A DNA stretch of 64,000 nucleotides from Gammaproteobacteria bacterium (GCA_023381645.1 JAMCRJ010000025.1:74710-138709), one strand, 5' to 3'. Shown: positions 1 through 9,525, counted from the first letter of the stretch. A program made the numbers and translations. The notes: generated from the letters alone by a model not told the origin.

Positions 1-283
1 CAAACTTGAAGAGGATGCCGTGACCACCCCGTGGATAGGACCAGTCCACGTTGTGATGTTCGGAACAGACGACCCGGCAGGTGCCGCACTCCAGGCAACC
101 GTCCGTGGTCAGCGTAACCGCATGCTTCTCATCTACCACATAACAACCTGCCGGACAGACGAAGGTACAGGACTGCGTTTTGCAATCATCGGCACAGACC
201 TGGGGATCACTGATCTGGATATGCGGCCGGCCTTCATCGACCCGGTAGCGGTTTTGAAACAGCTTCTCTTCGATCTTGATCAT
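1..283 (-). CDS. fixX: FixX ferredoxin-like protein (3' end cut by window edge)
   Basis: This small iron-sulfur protein passes electrons from the FixABC flavoprotein complex towards nitrogenase. Translation of the minus strand gives 94 residues, and the stop codon lies outside the window. Two cysteine groups are visible: C30/C34/C39/C43/C47, and C63-x2-C66-x2-C69-x3-C73 in a CLECGTCR context, as in ETF-QO-type ferredoxins. The usual family length is just under 100 residues, so only a few residues are missing. The ATG overlaps the fixC stop by four bases, which shows translational coupling at the end of fixABCX. Confidence 0.93.
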   Translation of the reverse strand, partial: MIKIEEKLFQNRYRVDEGRPHIQISDPQVCADDCKTQSCTFVCPAGCYVVDEKHAVTLTTDGCLECGTCRVVCSEHHNVDWSYPRGGHGILFKF

Positions 284-1578
284 CGCGTTGCCCTCCACAT
301 GCGGTAAGCGTCTCCCACCAAACCCCACAACGAGCGTTGCTGTACAAAGCTGCCACGAATGGTCTTTTCCTTGCTGTGCTTATCCTGACCATCGACCATC
401 AGCATGGTATGCGCGGCGCGGTTGAGGAGTTGCGGATAAACCGAAAAGAAATGCGGATTGCCGTGCAGGATATCGGGCAACTCCTTGTACTTCCGTAAAT
501 CTTTCATGACGAAACTGTCGTCCAGTGCGGCTTTGTAACGGGCAAGATGGGGGGCCGTGCAGGGGAGCTTCATCTCTTTCAGGGCGATAACCGTTTCTGC
601 GGCCAGCCGGCCGCTGGTCATCGCCAGGTTGGAGCCTTCGCGGTGGACCGCATTTACCAGGCCGGCGCTGTCCCCCGCGATCATCCAGCCCTCGCCGTAG
701 AGGGTCGGAACGGCCTTGTAGCCTCCTTCGGGAATCAGGTGTGCGGCATACTCCTTCATTTCCCCCCCCTCAATCAACGGGGCAATGGCCGGATGCGCCT
801 TGAGTTCTTCGAGGAGGGTATAGGGCGCGATGCCTGCGTTTTTGAAGTCGGACAAGAGGCAACCGATGCCCAGTGTGATGGATTCCTTGTTGGTATAGAG
901 GAAGGCGGTGCCGACCATGCCGTGGGTGATGGCACCGGCGATCTCGATGACCACCCCTTCATTGCCCTTGATGTTGAAACGGCTCTGCACGACCTCCTCG
1001 GGCAGAAAGTGAATTTCCTTGACCGCGAGCGCCACATTTTTGGCTTCGAGTTCGCCATGGAACCCAGCTTTTTTGGCCAACAGCGAATTGACACCATCCG
1101 CCAGGATCACCACGTCGGCATAAATATCACCTCCCTCACGGTCGGTACGGACGCCGATGACCTTCTTGTCTTCCTGGATGATCTCGGTGACCGTTGTCTC
1201 ACAGATGACCAACGCCCCCGCCTCCTTGACCTTTCCGGAGAACCACTTGTCGAACGGCGCCCGGAGGATGGTATAACGATTGGGCTGGTCGCTGTTGAAT
1301 GCGTCCGAACGATAGTTGGTGCCGATGAAGGAGTTTTCATCCAGCACCCACATACGCTGTTCGATGACGTGGCGCTCCAACGGGGCATCGTCGCGGAAAT
1401 CAGGAATGATGCGCTCCAGCGCGTCGGCGTAGAGAATGGCCCCCTGGACGTTTTTGGTGCCGGGGGTTTCACCCCGTTCCAGTTGCAATACGCTCAGACC
1501 CGCCTTGGCCATGGTATACGCGGCTGCATTTCCGGCGGGGCCGGCACCTACCACAATGGCATCAAATTTTTCGGCCAT
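280..1578 (-). CDS. fixC: FixC, ETF-quinone-oxidoreductase-like flavoprotein
   Basis: This 432-residue FAD protein is homologous to electron-transfer flavoprotein:ubiquinone oxidoreductases. With FixAB and FixX it is known to bifurcate electrons from NADH to quinone and to low-potential ferredoxin for nitrogenase. The N-terminus has a dinucleotide-binding motif, [12 protein letters not shown] (about residues 9-20), and a second FAD motif near [12 protein letters not shown]. It lies 16 bp after fixB and overlaps fixX. The length is normal for the family. Confidence 0.95.
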   Translation of the reverse strand: MAEKFDAIVVGAGPAGNAAAYTMAKAGLSVLQLERGETPGTKNVQGAILYADALERIIPDFRDDAPLERHVIEQRMWVLDENSFIGTNYRSDAFNSDQPNRYTILRAPFDKWFSGKVKEAGALVICETTVTEIIQEDKKVIGVRTDREGGDIYADVVILADGVNSLLAKKAGFHGELEAKNVALAVKEIHFLPEEVVQSRFNIKGNEGVVIEIAGAITHGMVGTAFLYTNKESITLGIGCLLSDFKNAGIAPYTLLEELKAHPAIAPLIEGGEMKEYAAHLIPEGGYKAVPTLYGEGWMIAGDSAGLVNAVHREGSNLAMTSGRLAAETVIALKEMKLPCTAPHLARYKAALDDSFVMKDLRKYKELPDILHGNPHFFSVYPQLLNRAAHTMLMVDGQDKHSKEKTIRGSFVQQRSLWGLVGDAYRMWRATR

Positions 1579-1594
1579 GTCATGACTCCTGTAA

Positions 1595-2689
1595 TTAACC
1601 GGCCCGGCGGTTCACAGCCAGACGGCTGCGAAAGGCGTCGGTGAGGACGGGAAGGATCTGCACGGCGTCGCCGATAACACCATAAGTGGCGAAGTCGAAG
1701 ATGGGCGCATTGGGATCGTTGTTGATGGCGATGATGACGTCGGAGGCTTCCATGCCGACGCGGTGCTGAATCGCCCCGGAGATGCCCGCGGCGATATAGA
1801 GCTTGGGGCGCACGGTCTTGCCCGATTGCCCGACCTGACGGTCGGCGGGTAGCCAGCCGGCATGGGTCACCGGACGCGATCCGCCTACTTCGGCGCCGAG
1901 CACGGCGGCCAGGTCCCAGATCAGGCGAAAGTTTTCGGCCTTGCCCATGCCCCGGCCGCCCGCCACGATAATGTCGGCATAGGCAAGCTGAGCCTGCTCC
2001 TGGGCTTCGTCGGGGATGAACTCCAGGACCTTGGCGATAATGTCGTCCTCCTGCATCTGCAGGTTTTCAGAAATGACACGACCGCTGCGTTCCGGCACGG
2101 CGGCGGGCATGGCCATGACCCGGGGGCGGATGGTGGCCATCTGCGGGCGATAGTTCAGGGTCTGGATGGTGCAGAGCAGGCTGCCGCCAAAAGTCGGACG
2201 GGTGGCGAGCAGTCCGCGATTGTCCGGATCAATGGCGAGTTCCGTACAGTCTGCGGTCAAACCCGTGAGCAGAGTGGTGGCCACACTACCGGCGAGATCG
2301 CGGCCCAGAGTGGTGGCGCCCAGCAGCAGAATCTCGGGCTGGTACTTATTGACCAAGTCAGTCAAGGCCTTGGTGTAGGGTTCGTTGCGATAGTCCGTGA
2401 GAATGGAATCGGCCACAATATAGGCCACATCGGCGCCGTAGGTGAAAGCGCTGCGGGCCGCGCTCCCCAGTTCTTCGCTGCGGCCGCCAAGGATGATGGC
2501 GCTCAGTTCCACGTCGAGAATATCGGCGAGCTTGCGCCCTTCGCCGAGCAGTTCCCAGGACACCTGGTGTACTTGGCCCCGTTCCATTTCGACAAACACC
2601 CATATCCCCTTGTAGGCGGCCAGGCGGGGGTCCAGTTCCAGGCGCTTCTTGCCTTTGGGCTTTGCGGGTGCGGCAGTGTTCTCGCTCAT
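1595..2689 (-). CDS. fixB: FixB, electron-transfer flavoprotein alpha subunit
   Basis: This 364-residue protein is the ETF alpha subunit of the nif-linked Fix complex and forms the FAD-binding heterodimer with FixA. The C-terminal half carries the ETF-alpha FAD motif, seen as [20 protein letters not shown] and the following [19 protein letters not shown], ending with [12 protein letters not shown] lysine-rich N-terminal extension of about 20 residues precedes the fold. It is the second gene of fixABCX, 19 bp after fixA. Confidence 0.95.
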   Translation of the reverse strand: MSENTAAPAKPKGKKRLELDPRLAAYKGIWVFVEMERGQVHQVSWELLGEGRKLADILDVELSAIILGGRSEELGSAARSAFTYGADVAYIVADSILTDYRNEPYTKALTDLVNKYQPEILLLGATTLGRDLAGSVATTLLTGLTADCTELAIDPDNRGLLATRPTFGGSLLCTIQTLNYRPQMATIRPRVMAMPAAVPERSGRVISENLQMQEDDIIAKVLEFIPDEAQEQAQLAYADIIVAGGRGMGKAENFRLIWDLAAVLGAEVGGSRPVTHAGWLPADRQVGQSGKTVRPKLYIAAGISGAIQHRVGMEASDVIIAINNDPNAPIFDFATYGVIGDAVQILPVLTDAFRSRLAVNRRAG

Positions 2690-2708
2690 GCGAATGCTCC
2701 TTGTGCGT

Positions 2709-3551
2709 TTATAGGGTGATCAGGCCGAGTTCCTGCGCCAGGCGCGGGTGCTGACCGCTGAGAATGTCCAGGATGGCGCTGGCGGTGCCGCCGGCGTCCA
2801 GATCGACGCCGATCATCTGTGCCTTCACGGCCCGGGGCTTGGGGGTGAATATCTTGCTGACCACCGTGGGTGAGCCCTTGAGGCCTATTTTGCTGACATC
2901 CTCAATACCGGCACGCTCTTTATTCCATTTCGGCACCTCAAAGCGGGCCGACCGAAACATATCCTCCATGCCGGCGAAGCGGATCTGGTTGCTACCCTCC
3001 AGCATGGTGATCAGGGCGGGCAGGCGGGTCCGGATCACCTGCACACCACCCTCAGAACGGCGTTGTACGGTAATGCTGCGTTCCTCGAGGTCCAGCGTGT
3101 CGATTGCGGAAACATAGGTGAGGAGTTGCAGGCCCAGGCGCTTGGCTATGCCCGGTCCGACCTGCGCAGTATCGCCGTCGATGGTCTGCTTGCCAGTGAA
3201 TACCAGGTCTACGGGATGTTCCTCACCAATTTTGCGGATGGTCTGTGCCAGGGCGAAGGAGGTCGCCAGGGTGTCGGCACCGGCGAAAGCGCGGTCGGTC
3301 AGGAGTATCACGTCGTCGGCACCATAGGCGATGGCCTTGCGCAGTGCGTCTTCCGCTTGAGGCGGCCCCATGGTCAGCACGGTGACGCGCCCGCCGAAGC
3401 GGTCCTTGAGGCGCAAGGCCTCTTCAATGGCGAAAACGTCGAAGGGATTGATGATGGCCGGTACACCCTGCCGCATGATGGTATTGGTGACCGGATGCAC
3501 CCGGATTTGGGCGCTGTCGGGAACCTGTTTGATACAGACGACAATGTGCAT
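2709..3551 (-). CDS. fixA: FixA, electron-transfer flavoprotein beta subunit
   Basis: This 280-residue ETF beta subunit is the first gene of the fixABCX operon. It starts [13 protein letters not shown], typical of the family, and has an AGG-AG ribosome site seven bases before the ATG. Residues around 124 ([15 protein letters not shown]) match the conserved ETF-beta signature. A sigma54 promoter (3605-3624) and a NifA site (3701-3716) sit upstream, so expression is expected only under nitrogen-fixing conditions. Confidence 0.95.
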   Translation of the reverse strand: MHIVVCIKQVPDSAQIRVHPVTNTIMRQGVPAIINPFDVFAIEEALRLKDRFGGRVTVLTMGPPQAEDALRKAIAYGADDVILLTDRAFAGADTLATSFALAQTIRKIGEEHPVDLVFTGKQTIDGDTAQVGPGIAKRLGLQLLTYVSAIDTLDLEERSITVQRRSEGGVQVIRTRLPALITMLEGSNQIRFAGMEDMFRSARFEVPKWNKERAGIEDVSKIGLKGSPTVVSKIFTPKPRAVKAQMIGVDLDAGGTASAILDILSGQHPRLAQELGLITL

Positions 3552-3604
3552 GGTGTACTCCTGTTACCGGCCTGTCGGTGATCTGAAGATGCTGTTGCAC
3601 TGAT

Positions 3605-3624
3605 CTAAGCAATCTTCATTCCAG
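3605..3624 (-). promoter_or_regulatory. Sigma54 -24/-12 promoter of fixABCX
   Basis: Read on the minus strand, CTGGAATGAAGATTGCTTAG has GG, exactly ten bases, then GC, with TTGC at -12. The -24 half is imperfect (TGGAAT against TGGCAC). The predicted start is about 46 bases before the fixA ATG. Confidence 0.7.
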
Positions 3625-3700
3625 ATACGACTGTCTTGTTAATTTCAAGATAAACAGTCTGTTGGCCAAAATGCACCGGAAAGACAACACAAGCAGCAGA

Positions 3701-3716
3701 TGTAGGCTTTGCGACA
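3701..3716. promoter_or_regulatory. NifA upstream activator site for fixA
   Basis: TGTaggctttgcgACA fits the NifA consensus TGT-N10-ACA exactly. It lies about 80 bases upstream of the fixA -24 element, the normal distance. Confidence 0.75.
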
Positions 3717-3997
3717 AAATGCATGCTTTATCACGGTAAGCTCCATGGGATAGGTATTCCTTGCCGGGTTCGTGCTCTTCGGGAGAATTGGAGAGCGCAC
3801 AGGAACTGCGGTTGAAGGCGAGGGCCTCACTGATCAGCGTCTGATGAACGGTCGCGAAAGGTGCATGCACTTCCGGCGTTGGATCAGAACGCCCCTTATG
3901 GACACCCGTGCTGCTGGTGTCAAAAGGCTCCATGGTGTCGAGCAGGGCGCGCTGGGTCAACTGTTCGTAGACGAAGTAGGTAACAAAGCGTACAGGA
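3717..3997. other. Intergenic region between two divergent NifA promoters, no convincing gene
   Basis: The minus strand is open from about 4011 to 3616 and looks coding-like in part (for example VTYFVYEQLTQRALLDTMEP), but it has only a TTG start. It also runs through the fixA NifA site and promoter, and I recognise no family. It may be a decayed gene fragment. The plus-strand reading frame at 3772-4029 overlaps it and is equally unsupported. Confidence 0.4.
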
Positions 3998-4013
3998 TGT
4001 TCAGTTTCTTACA
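3998..4013. promoter_or_regulatory. NifA upstream activator site for the globin/TonB operon
   Basis: TGTtcagtttcttACA is an exact TGT-N10-ACA site. It lies 45 bases upstream of the -24 element at 4058, within the range used by NifA. It is separate from the fixA site, which argues that both divergent operons are NifA targets. Confidence 0.7.
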
Positions 4014-4055
4014 GGATGATAAAATATAACCACATGATGATATTATAGTTATTCG

Positions 4056-4073
4056 TTGGCACCGTTATTGCTT
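4056..4073 (+). promoter_or_regulatory. Sigma54 -24/-12 promoter of the globin/TonB/ABC operon
   Basis: TTGGCACCGTTATTGCTT matches the consensus TGGCAC-N5-TTGC with GG-N10-GC spacing, one of the best matches in the window. The predicted start is near 4083, leaving a leader of about 140 bases. The leader contains a small hairpin (GTTGCCGA at 4085-4092 pairing with TCGGGCAAC at 4098-4106). Confidence 0.8.
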
Positions 4074-4226
4074 GATCCATCGTTGTTGCCGATCCTGTCG
4101 GGCAACGCTATATTTAGGAAAATATACCACATTCGGGGCACGCTCCTGCGGATCCCGGTTCAGTTTTCGCTGGGAATATGCGCATCATGCGTCATATCCG
4201 GTCATATATGAAGAGGGGGGATGAAC

Positions 4227-4835
4227 ATGGAACAGGAAAGATCTGCCGTCTTGAAATTGTCCGTTCACAATGATGCTGTCCTCTCGGTGCAGGGTCCGCA
4301 CTGCCCCGGTTCGGAGACGCTGGATATCCGTCATTTTGGGGAGGAGGAATCCATAGTGCGCCCCGCCGTTACCGATATGCATTTCCCCGAAGTGATTTTT
4401 CCCACCAGCCGGGTAGGGCGGGTAGCCGGGGTGGAAAAAGTCCGGGAACTGGTCGTGGAGCATCACCGGCTCATCTGGCACAGTCCGCTCCAGCCCATCT
4501 TTGGCAGCAATGAAAAGCACTTCTGGAAAGCTGTCGAATTGACTGCAGATTTTCACGCAGAGGTCTGCGGTGGACCGAAGTTATATACGGAACGCAAAGG
4601 TCATCCCCATCTGCGCGAACGGCACTTTCCCTTCACCATCCGAGAGAAGGACCGTGAACTCTGGCTGGATCTCTACGTACAGGCCCTGCGCAATGTCGCA
4701 TTCCCGCTGGAGGTGGCTGAGGAATACTGGCGCTGGGTGGAATCTCTGTCCATCCGCATGATCAACCGCCGCACCACCTTTGCTGAACCGGTACGGGTGC
4801 CATACAGCACGATTGTCGCGCAACTGCACCCTTAG
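4227..4835 (+). CDS. Truncated-haemoglobin-family protein with long N-terminal extension
   Basis: This is a haem globin of about 202 residues. The C-terminal 130 residues show the truncated-haemoglobin pattern CGGP..YTERKGHPHLRERHFPF, with the likely proximal histidine in RERH (about residue 133), then DRELWLDLY and a SIRMINRRT end. About 70 residues of unknown role precede the globin fold. I prefer the ATG at 4227 because the AAGAGGGGGG ribosome site ends at 4220, directly against an alternative ATG at 4221. It is the first gene after the sigma54 promoter and a paralogue of the gene at 8917. It may scavenge oxygen or nitric oxide near nitrogenase or a metal-uptake step. The exact globin group is uncertain. 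Confidence 0.8.
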   Translation: MEQERSAVLKLSVHNDAVLSVQGPHCPGSETLDIRHFGEEESIVRPAVTDMHFPEVIFPTSRVGRVAGVEKVRELVVEHHRLIWHSPLQPIFGSNEKHFWKAVELTADFHAEVCGGPKLYTERKGHPHLRERHFPFTIREKDRELWLDLYVQALRNVAFPLEVAEEYWRWVESLSIRMINRRTTFAEPVRVPYSTIVAQLHP

Positions 4836-4847
4836 GAGAACAAGGAC

Positions 4848-7112
4848 ATGAAACCATTTTTACGCCATTCAATATATTTGGCTGTAGCTAGCGCATTGGG
4901 CGGAACTACGGTTTCCGCCTGGGCAGATACCCCATTGCCGACCTTGGGTACAGTCACCGTGAAAGCGCGGCCCGAAGGCGCATTGCAGACTCCTGCATCG
5001 GGTGCTGAGCAAGGCGAAACCATCAGCGGTTCTGCCTTGAAAATACTGGGTGGGCCGGGTCAGACCAATCCCTATCAGGCCATCTCGCTGTTACCCTCGG
5101 TATTAGCGCAAAATCCCGACCCTTACGGTTTTGCCAATGTCCCCGGTGGCAATAAAGGTATCCGTATCCGGGGCGAGCGCAATCCGCACGGTGGCATCGG
5201 TACGGTGGAAGGCCTGCCTCTGTCGGCCATCAATCCCGGGCCAGGCGAACAGTTTCTTTTCGATATGGAGGATATCCGCAGCGTCACTTTGCTGCGTCCA
5301 CCCTTTGCTCCCAATAATTTGTCGGTATTTACCACTCAGGGCTATCTGAACAGTGAAGTGCTTTGGCCACAGGCACAATTTGGCGGCGTTGTCAGCCAGA
5401 GTTTCGGTTCTTTCGATTTTCATCGCACTTTTATCCGTATGGATTCTGGTGCGTTGCCTACCGGAACCCGATTTTTTGTCTCTGGTTCATATACCCATGC
5501 GGGTCAATGGCGTGGTCCAGGGGGCTCACCGGATTTTCGCTATAACGGTGAAATTGGCATCAGTCAGGACTTCAGCCCCACCCTTACCGCCAAGCTCTAT
5601 GCCGCTTATGACAATATGAAAGAGAACAATTACCTTCCGCTCAGTTATGCTCAGGCCAGTGATCCTGGTAAATATTATAATCTGGGTTACAACGCCAACC
5701 TGACGGGAAACGCCGCACAAGATGTCAATTATTACGGTTACAACCGGCAAAAATTCCAGGATTATGCCATTTTCGGTGAGCTGAACTGGCACCCCAATGC
5801 GCAGAGTACCTTTGTGCTCAAACCTTTTTACAGCCAGGAAAATGGCTATTATCTCATGGGAAAGAACGCCATCGGAGGAGATCAGCCAGGTCTGCTGCAT
5901 TGGGGTATCAATCACCATTCCTATGGTCTTGTTGCCCAGTATCACGGGAGTTTTTCCGGGACTCAGGTGACGATGGGTTACTGGTTCGAGAATCTGAATC
6001 CACCTGGACCGCCTACTTCCTGGAAAATATACCGTATCGATCCCGCCGGAGGGCTGACCTTTGGCGGTTGGGCGCTGCTGGCGCGAGCGACTGCAAATCA
6101 TGTCTTTAACAGCCCTTATTTCACGGTATCCCACGATTTCGGGGCATTGCGGGTGACCGGCGGCGCGCGCTATCTTATGGAGCAGACTCCCTCTTTCACT
6201 GTATATAACACCCAGGGGATCGGCGATGTATCCTACGACGCCGCACTCGCCCAGGCCACTTCTGTCAACCCGATACGCAGCGCCTCCGGGCACACTTTTT
6301 ACCAGTGGTTGCCATACTTCGGAATGGTTTATGACGCCACCCCGCATATGCAGGCTACCTTCGCCTACGGCCGGGATAATGGCGCGCCGGCTTTCAATAA
6401 CTGGCCGCAACTGCAGATGAATTGGCCCGCCTTTCAAAAAGCCGGCATGACCGTGCAGTCCGGCTGGGACACAGTGAAGCCGGAAACCTCCAACGCCTTC
6501 AATCTCGGTCTGAATATCCATTATGACCGCTGGTACCTGCGCCCCGCGCTTTTTTTTGCCACCTATCGCAACAAATATGTGACCTTTTACGATCCGCGGG
6601 TGGGTATCTCCTATGACCAGAACGCCGGCACGGGGCATGCCTGGGGTGCAGAACTCTCTGCCGGTGTAAATCCATTGCCTGATCTGACAGTTTTCAGCAA
6701 TCTCGCCTACGATCGAGCGAATTTTACCCAAAATATCCGTACGCTTGGTGGCACCATATTGCCGGTGAAGGGGCTGCAATTCCCCGATACACCGCTCTTC
6801 GTGGGCAGCTTGGGCGCGTCTTATCGTTATCATAGGTTCTCTGTCTCACCGAACGTCCAGTACCTTACCAGCCGTTATGTGGATTCCATGCATACCGAGG
6901 TGGTACCAGGTTATTTCCTGGCAAATCTCAATTTCGGGTACAAACAGCATCTGGCCGGCATTGGTACATTGAACGCCAACCTGGTCATCATGAATCTTTT
7001 CAACCGCCATTACATCGGGTTGATAGATACCAGCTATCTGCAATCGTCTGGTGCAAGTTTTTTTCCGGGCGCGCCGATTACGGTGGCGGGTACGGTTTCG
7101 CTACAGTTTTAG
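4848..7112 (+). CDS. TonB-dependent outer-membrane receptor (first)
   Basis: This 754-residue outer-membrane transporter takes up a metal complex at the expense of the proton motive force through TonB/ExbBD. It has a signal peptide of about 26 residues ending SAWA. A plug domain follows (about residues 35-165), containing GNKGIRIRGERNPHGG and VEGLPLSAINPGPG. The rest is a beta-barrel rich in aromatic strands, ending in VSLQF with the terminal Phe typical of barrel proteins. It starts 12 bp after the globin, and exbB follows 10 bp later. The ligand cannot be read from the sequence; neighbours suggest an iron or molybdenum complex. Confidence 0.92.
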   Translation: MKPFLRHSIYLAVASALGGTTVSAWADTPLPTLGTVTVKARPEGALQTPASGAEQGETISGSALKILGGPGQTNPYQAISLLPSVLAQNPDPYGFANVPGGNKGIRIRGERNPHGGIGTVEGLPLSAINPGPGEQFLFDMEDIRSVTLLRPPFAPNNLSVFTTQGYLNSEVLWPQAQFGGVVSQSFGSFDFHRTFIRMDSGALPTGTRFFVSGSYTHAGQWRGPGGSPDFRYNGEIGISQDFSPTLTAKLYAAYDNMKENNYLPLSYAQASDPGKYYNLGYNANLTGNAAQDVNYYGYNRQKFQDYAIFGELNWHPNAQSTFVLKPFYSQENGYYLMGKNAIGGDQPGLLHWGINHHSYGLVAQYHGSFSGTQVTMGYWFENLNPPGPPTSWKIYRIDPAGGLTFGGWALLARATANHVFNSPYFTVSHDFGALRVTGGARYLMEQTPSFTVYNTQGIGDVSYDAALAQATSVNPIRSASGHTFYQWLPYFGMVYDATPHMQATFAYGRDNGAPAFNNWPQLQMNWPAFQKAGMTVQSGWDTVKPETSNAFNLGLNIHYDRWYLRPALFFATYRNKYVTFYDPRVGISYDQNAGTGHAWGAELSAGVNPLPDLTVFSNLAYDRANFTQNIRTLGGTILPVKGLQFPDTPLFVGSLGASYRYHRFSVSPNVQYLTSRYVDSMHTEVVPGYFLANLNFGYKQHLAGIGTLNANLVIMNLFNRHYIGLIDTSYLQSSGASFFPGAPITVAGTVSLQF

Positions 7113-7122
7113 GGGGCAGACC

Positions 7123-7776
7123 ATGCAAACCTGGTGGCATCTGGCGGCGGTATCCGGGGGTGTCCTGTACTTGATGCCCTTGCTGTTACTCGTGGTGCTC
7201 TTCGTGGCGCTGGAGCGGAGTTGGGCCTTGGCTCGGCTTCTACGCCAGGGATCGGCGCTTCTGAGAGATATGCAGGGAGCGAAAGGAAGGGATGGTCTGG
7301 GGGAAACACTGACAATGGCGCTGCCGAGTCCGCATCGTGCCGTGCTCACGGCGGTGCTGGGTTCCCATGATCTGGACAGTGGCGACGCCTACGCCGAGGA
7401 GGCCATGCTCGCTCAGGCGACTTTGCTGGACCGTGGTTTGTGGATGCTGGATACCGCCGTCACCCTGGCGCCCTTGCTGGGACTCCTGGGGACCATCATT
7501 GGCATGTTTAAGGCCTTTCAGATACTGGGCGATCAAAGCACCGCTCCGATCGCTATCACCGGCCATGTGGCCGAGGCACTGGTGGCGACGGCCGCTGGTT
7601 TGACGATAGCCATTATTGGCCTGATTTTTTTCAACGCCCTGAACCAGCGGGTACGCCTCGTGCTCCATCAGATGGAGGCGGTCAAGGTGACCGCCCTCAA
7701 TCGCCTCTACCGCCAGCCCGCCAGACCCCACGGGGAAATCCCCGTCAGTCTGCTGGTGCGGCGTGGGGAGAGCTGA
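7123..7776 (+). CDS. exbB: ExbB-like proton-channel subunit of the TonB motor
   Basis: This 217-residue MotA/TolQ/ExbB-family inner-membrane protein powers TonB. It has an N-terminal membrane helix (residues about 13-32) and a helix pair near LDTAVTLAPLLGLLGTIIGM and VAEALVATAAGLTIAIIGLI, which are the family's conserved pore segments. I chose the ATG at 7123, after an AGGGGGC ribosome site, rather than upstream starts that lie inside the receptor gene. exbD starts two bases after the stop. Confidence 0.92.
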   Translation: MQTWWHLAAVSGGVLYLMPLLLLVVLFVALERSWALARLLRQGSALLRDMQGAKGRDGLGETLTMALPSPHRAVLTAVLGSHDLDSGDAYAEEAMLAQATLLDRGLWMLDTAVTLAPLLGLLGTIIGMFKAFQILGDQSTAPIAITGHVAEALVATAAGLTIAIIGLIFFNALNQRVRLVLHQMEAVKVTALNRLYRQPARPHGEIPVSLLVRRGES

Positions 7777-7777
7777 A

Positions 7778-8173
7778 ATGCGTTACTTTGAGGCCCGCAA
7801 GGGGCGCATCGAGATCATCCCCATGATCGACATCATGCTTTTTCTGCTGGTGTTCTTCATCATGATTACCTTGCGCATGATCCCCGCGTCTGGGATCAGC
7901 ACTCGGTTGCCGACCAGCAGCAGTGCGCAGATTCTGCCAAAAACCCCCCTGGTCGTAGAATTGCAAAGCGACGGCAGTCTGCATTTTCGGGATAAGACCG
8001 TCAGTCTGCGCCAACTGGAGCAACAACTGGCCCAGAACGATCCGGCCCATACCCAAGTCATTCTGGCGGGGGCCAAAACGGTGACCTTGCAGCAGCTTGT
8101 GGCGGTGATGGATGCCTGCCGCCACGCCGGCATCCGCCAGATGGGCATCGCTACCCGTGCTGGGCAGCCGTGA
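7778..8173 (+). CDS. exbD: ExbD-like TonB motor subunit
   Basis: This 131-residue ExbD/TolR-family protein has a short cytoplasmic start, RKGRIEIIPMIDIMLFLLVF, with the conserved Asp in PMID, then a single membrane helix and a periplasmic domain. It partners the ExbB encoded just upstream. The start is the ATG at 7778, two bases after the exbB stop. The last four bases overlap the GTG start of tonB. Confidence 0.92.
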   Translation: MRYFEARKGRIEIIPMIDIMLFLLVFFIMITLRMIPASGISTRLPTSSSAQILPKTPLVVELQSDGSLHFRDKTVSLRQLEQQLAQNDPAHTQVILAGAKTVTLQQLVAVMDACRHAGIRQMGIATRAGQP

Positions 8174-8904
8174 GCACTCTGGCGCTCCCCTCCAGCCCGC
8201 AGCCACCCAGGTCCGTGGTTTTTCTGCTGGCCCTGATCCTGGAATCGGGCATTCTAGCGGTTCTGGCCGTCTGGATGCGGGCATCTCCTCTACCCACGCA
8301 GGTGCTCACCCCACCCATGGCGGTCCAACTGGTTTCCTGGCCGCAGCCCAGCACTGCCCCACAGCCCGGGCTCAAGCCGCCGGCACCCCGGACAAGCACA
8401 GCGATACCACGAAAATCCGTTCTCGTACCGCCCAAAGCGGCGCCCAGGCCACCGCGGCAAGTCAAATTGCCTATCCGCACCCTGCTCTCGGCGCCGGGTG
8501 GGCTGGCTGCGCCCACAGCCTCATCCACCATGTCCCGGACGCCCGCTCCGGCGACACCGGTCGCTGCCGCAGCAGCCGTGCCCGTTTTACCTCCATCCCC
8601 TCCTACCCCAGCGGCGGAAACCCGCCCCAGTATTCCTGCCTATGCCCACAACCCCGCACCGGACTATCCCCAGTCGGCGCGCTGGGAGGGAGAGGAGGGT
8701 ACCGTAGTGCTGCGGGTACTGATAAATGCAGCCGGTCTGCCGGAAAAAACAACGATTGCCCGCAGTTCCGGCTACATCAGCCTGGATCGGGCGGCAGAAA
8801 AGGCCGTGCAGCACTGGCGTTTCATCCCCGGTACCCGCGACGGCAAACCGGTGGCCATGCAGGTGGAAGTGCCGATTCGTTTTCGTTTTGGTGATAGCAA
8901 TTAA
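8170..8904 (+). CDS. tonB: TonB energy transducer
   Basis: This 244-residue protein has an N-terminal membrane anchor (about residues 16-36) and a long proline-rich spacer (about 45-150). The C-terminal TonB domain contains YPQSARWEGEEGTVVLRVLI, SSGYISLDRAAEKAVQHWRF and a final RFRFGDSN. It links ExbBD to the receptors encoded at 4848 and 12359. It starts with GTG overlapping the exbD stop (GTGA). A dedicated TonB within the operon implies that this system carries its own energy supply. Confidence 0.92.
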   Translation: MSTLALPSSPQPPRSVVFLLALILESGILAVLAVWMRASPLPTQVLTPPMAVQLVSWPQPSTAPQPGLKPPAPRTSTAIPRKSVLVPPKAAPRPPRQVKLPIRTLLSAPGGLAAPTASSTMSRTPAPATPVAAAAAVPVLPPSPPTPAAETRPSIPAYAHNPAPDYPQSARWEGEEGTVVLRVLINAAGLPEKTTIARSSGYISLDRAAEKAVQHWRFIPGTRDGKPVAMQVEVPIRFRFGDSN

Positions 8905-8916
8905 AAGGATAAAGAT

Positions 8917-9525
8917 ATGGCGATCAGAGAGCGTTTGTCCATTGATGTAAATCAGGAAATAGAGATATTGAGCCGCTACCTTGGGACATCTGGACATCAC
9001 CCGGACGTCGGAGAGTTCAGCGAAATAATGGCCCCGGCAAAAGCCTATTGGACTTATCCCGATGTAATCTCTCCCGCGCCTCACGTTTTTCGGCTCGCCG
9101 GAGAGCAGAAAATTCGTGATCTGGTTATCCATCATCATAAATTGCTTTTTGAAAGCCCGTTAAAAGATATTTTTGGTGAAAGTGAAAAGCGCTTTGATAT
9201 CATTGCAAACCGGACTGCGGATTTTCACGTCGAAGCTTGTGGCGGCCCTGCTTACTATAGTTCGGTACGAGGTTCAGCCAGTATTGGAATCCGACATTTA
9301 CCGTTTACCATCACCGAAGCGGATCGAGAACTCTGGCTGGATCTCTACGCAAAAAGCCTATGGGACACCCAGTTCCCGCTAGATGCAGGGGAAATATATT
9401 GGAGATGGATAGAATCCGTTTCGTTGCGGGTGATCAACCGGCGCGGCCGTGCCTTACCACCTGAAAGGGTATCGTTTAATCAGGCAATGAATAAAGCACG
9501 CGGACTCGCAGGGCACGCACCATGA
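8917..9525 (+). CDS. Second truncated-haemoglobin-family protein, paralogue of the first
   Basis: This 202-residue globin resembles the product of the gene at 4227 through most of its length: a KIRDLVIHHHKLLFESPLKDIFG helix region, ADFHVEACGGPAYY, GIRHLPFTI with the likely proximal His127, ADRELWLDLY, and SVSLRVINRRG. The GHP motif of the first globin is replaced here by GSAS, so the two are not interchangeable copies. It follows tonB by 12 bp and overlaps the next gene by four bases. Its function in the operon is unknown; gas sensing or scavenging is possible. Confidence 0.78.
   Translation: MAIRERLSIDVNQEIEILSRYLGTSGHHPDVGEFSEIMAPAKAYWTYPDVISPAPHVFRLAGEQKIRDLVIHHHKLLFESPLKDIFGESEKRFDIIANRTADFHVEACGGPAYYSSVRGSASIGIRHLPFTITEADRELWLDLYAKSLWDTQFPLDAGEIYWRWIESVSLRVINRRGRALPPERVSFNQAMNKARGLAGHAP

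Noticed and set aside
547..1644. Long plus-strand frame opposite fixC
   Set aside because: Antisense shadow of a well-conserved fixC in GC-rich DNA.
3616..3960. 114-residue minus-strand frame upstream of fixA
   Set aside because: It needs a TTG start and runs through the fixA NifA site and -24/-12 element. I recognise no family; at most a decayed remnant.
4041..4059. AT-rich 19-mer resembling a Fur box upstream of the globin/TonB operon
   Set aside because: Only about 10 of 19 positions match the GATAATGATAATCATTATC consensus, no better than expected for AT-rich sequence.
5526..6833. 435-residue minus-strand frame opposite the first TonB receptor
   Set aside because: The opposite frame has a signal peptide, plug and barrel of a known family; this one has no recognisable domain or ribosome site.
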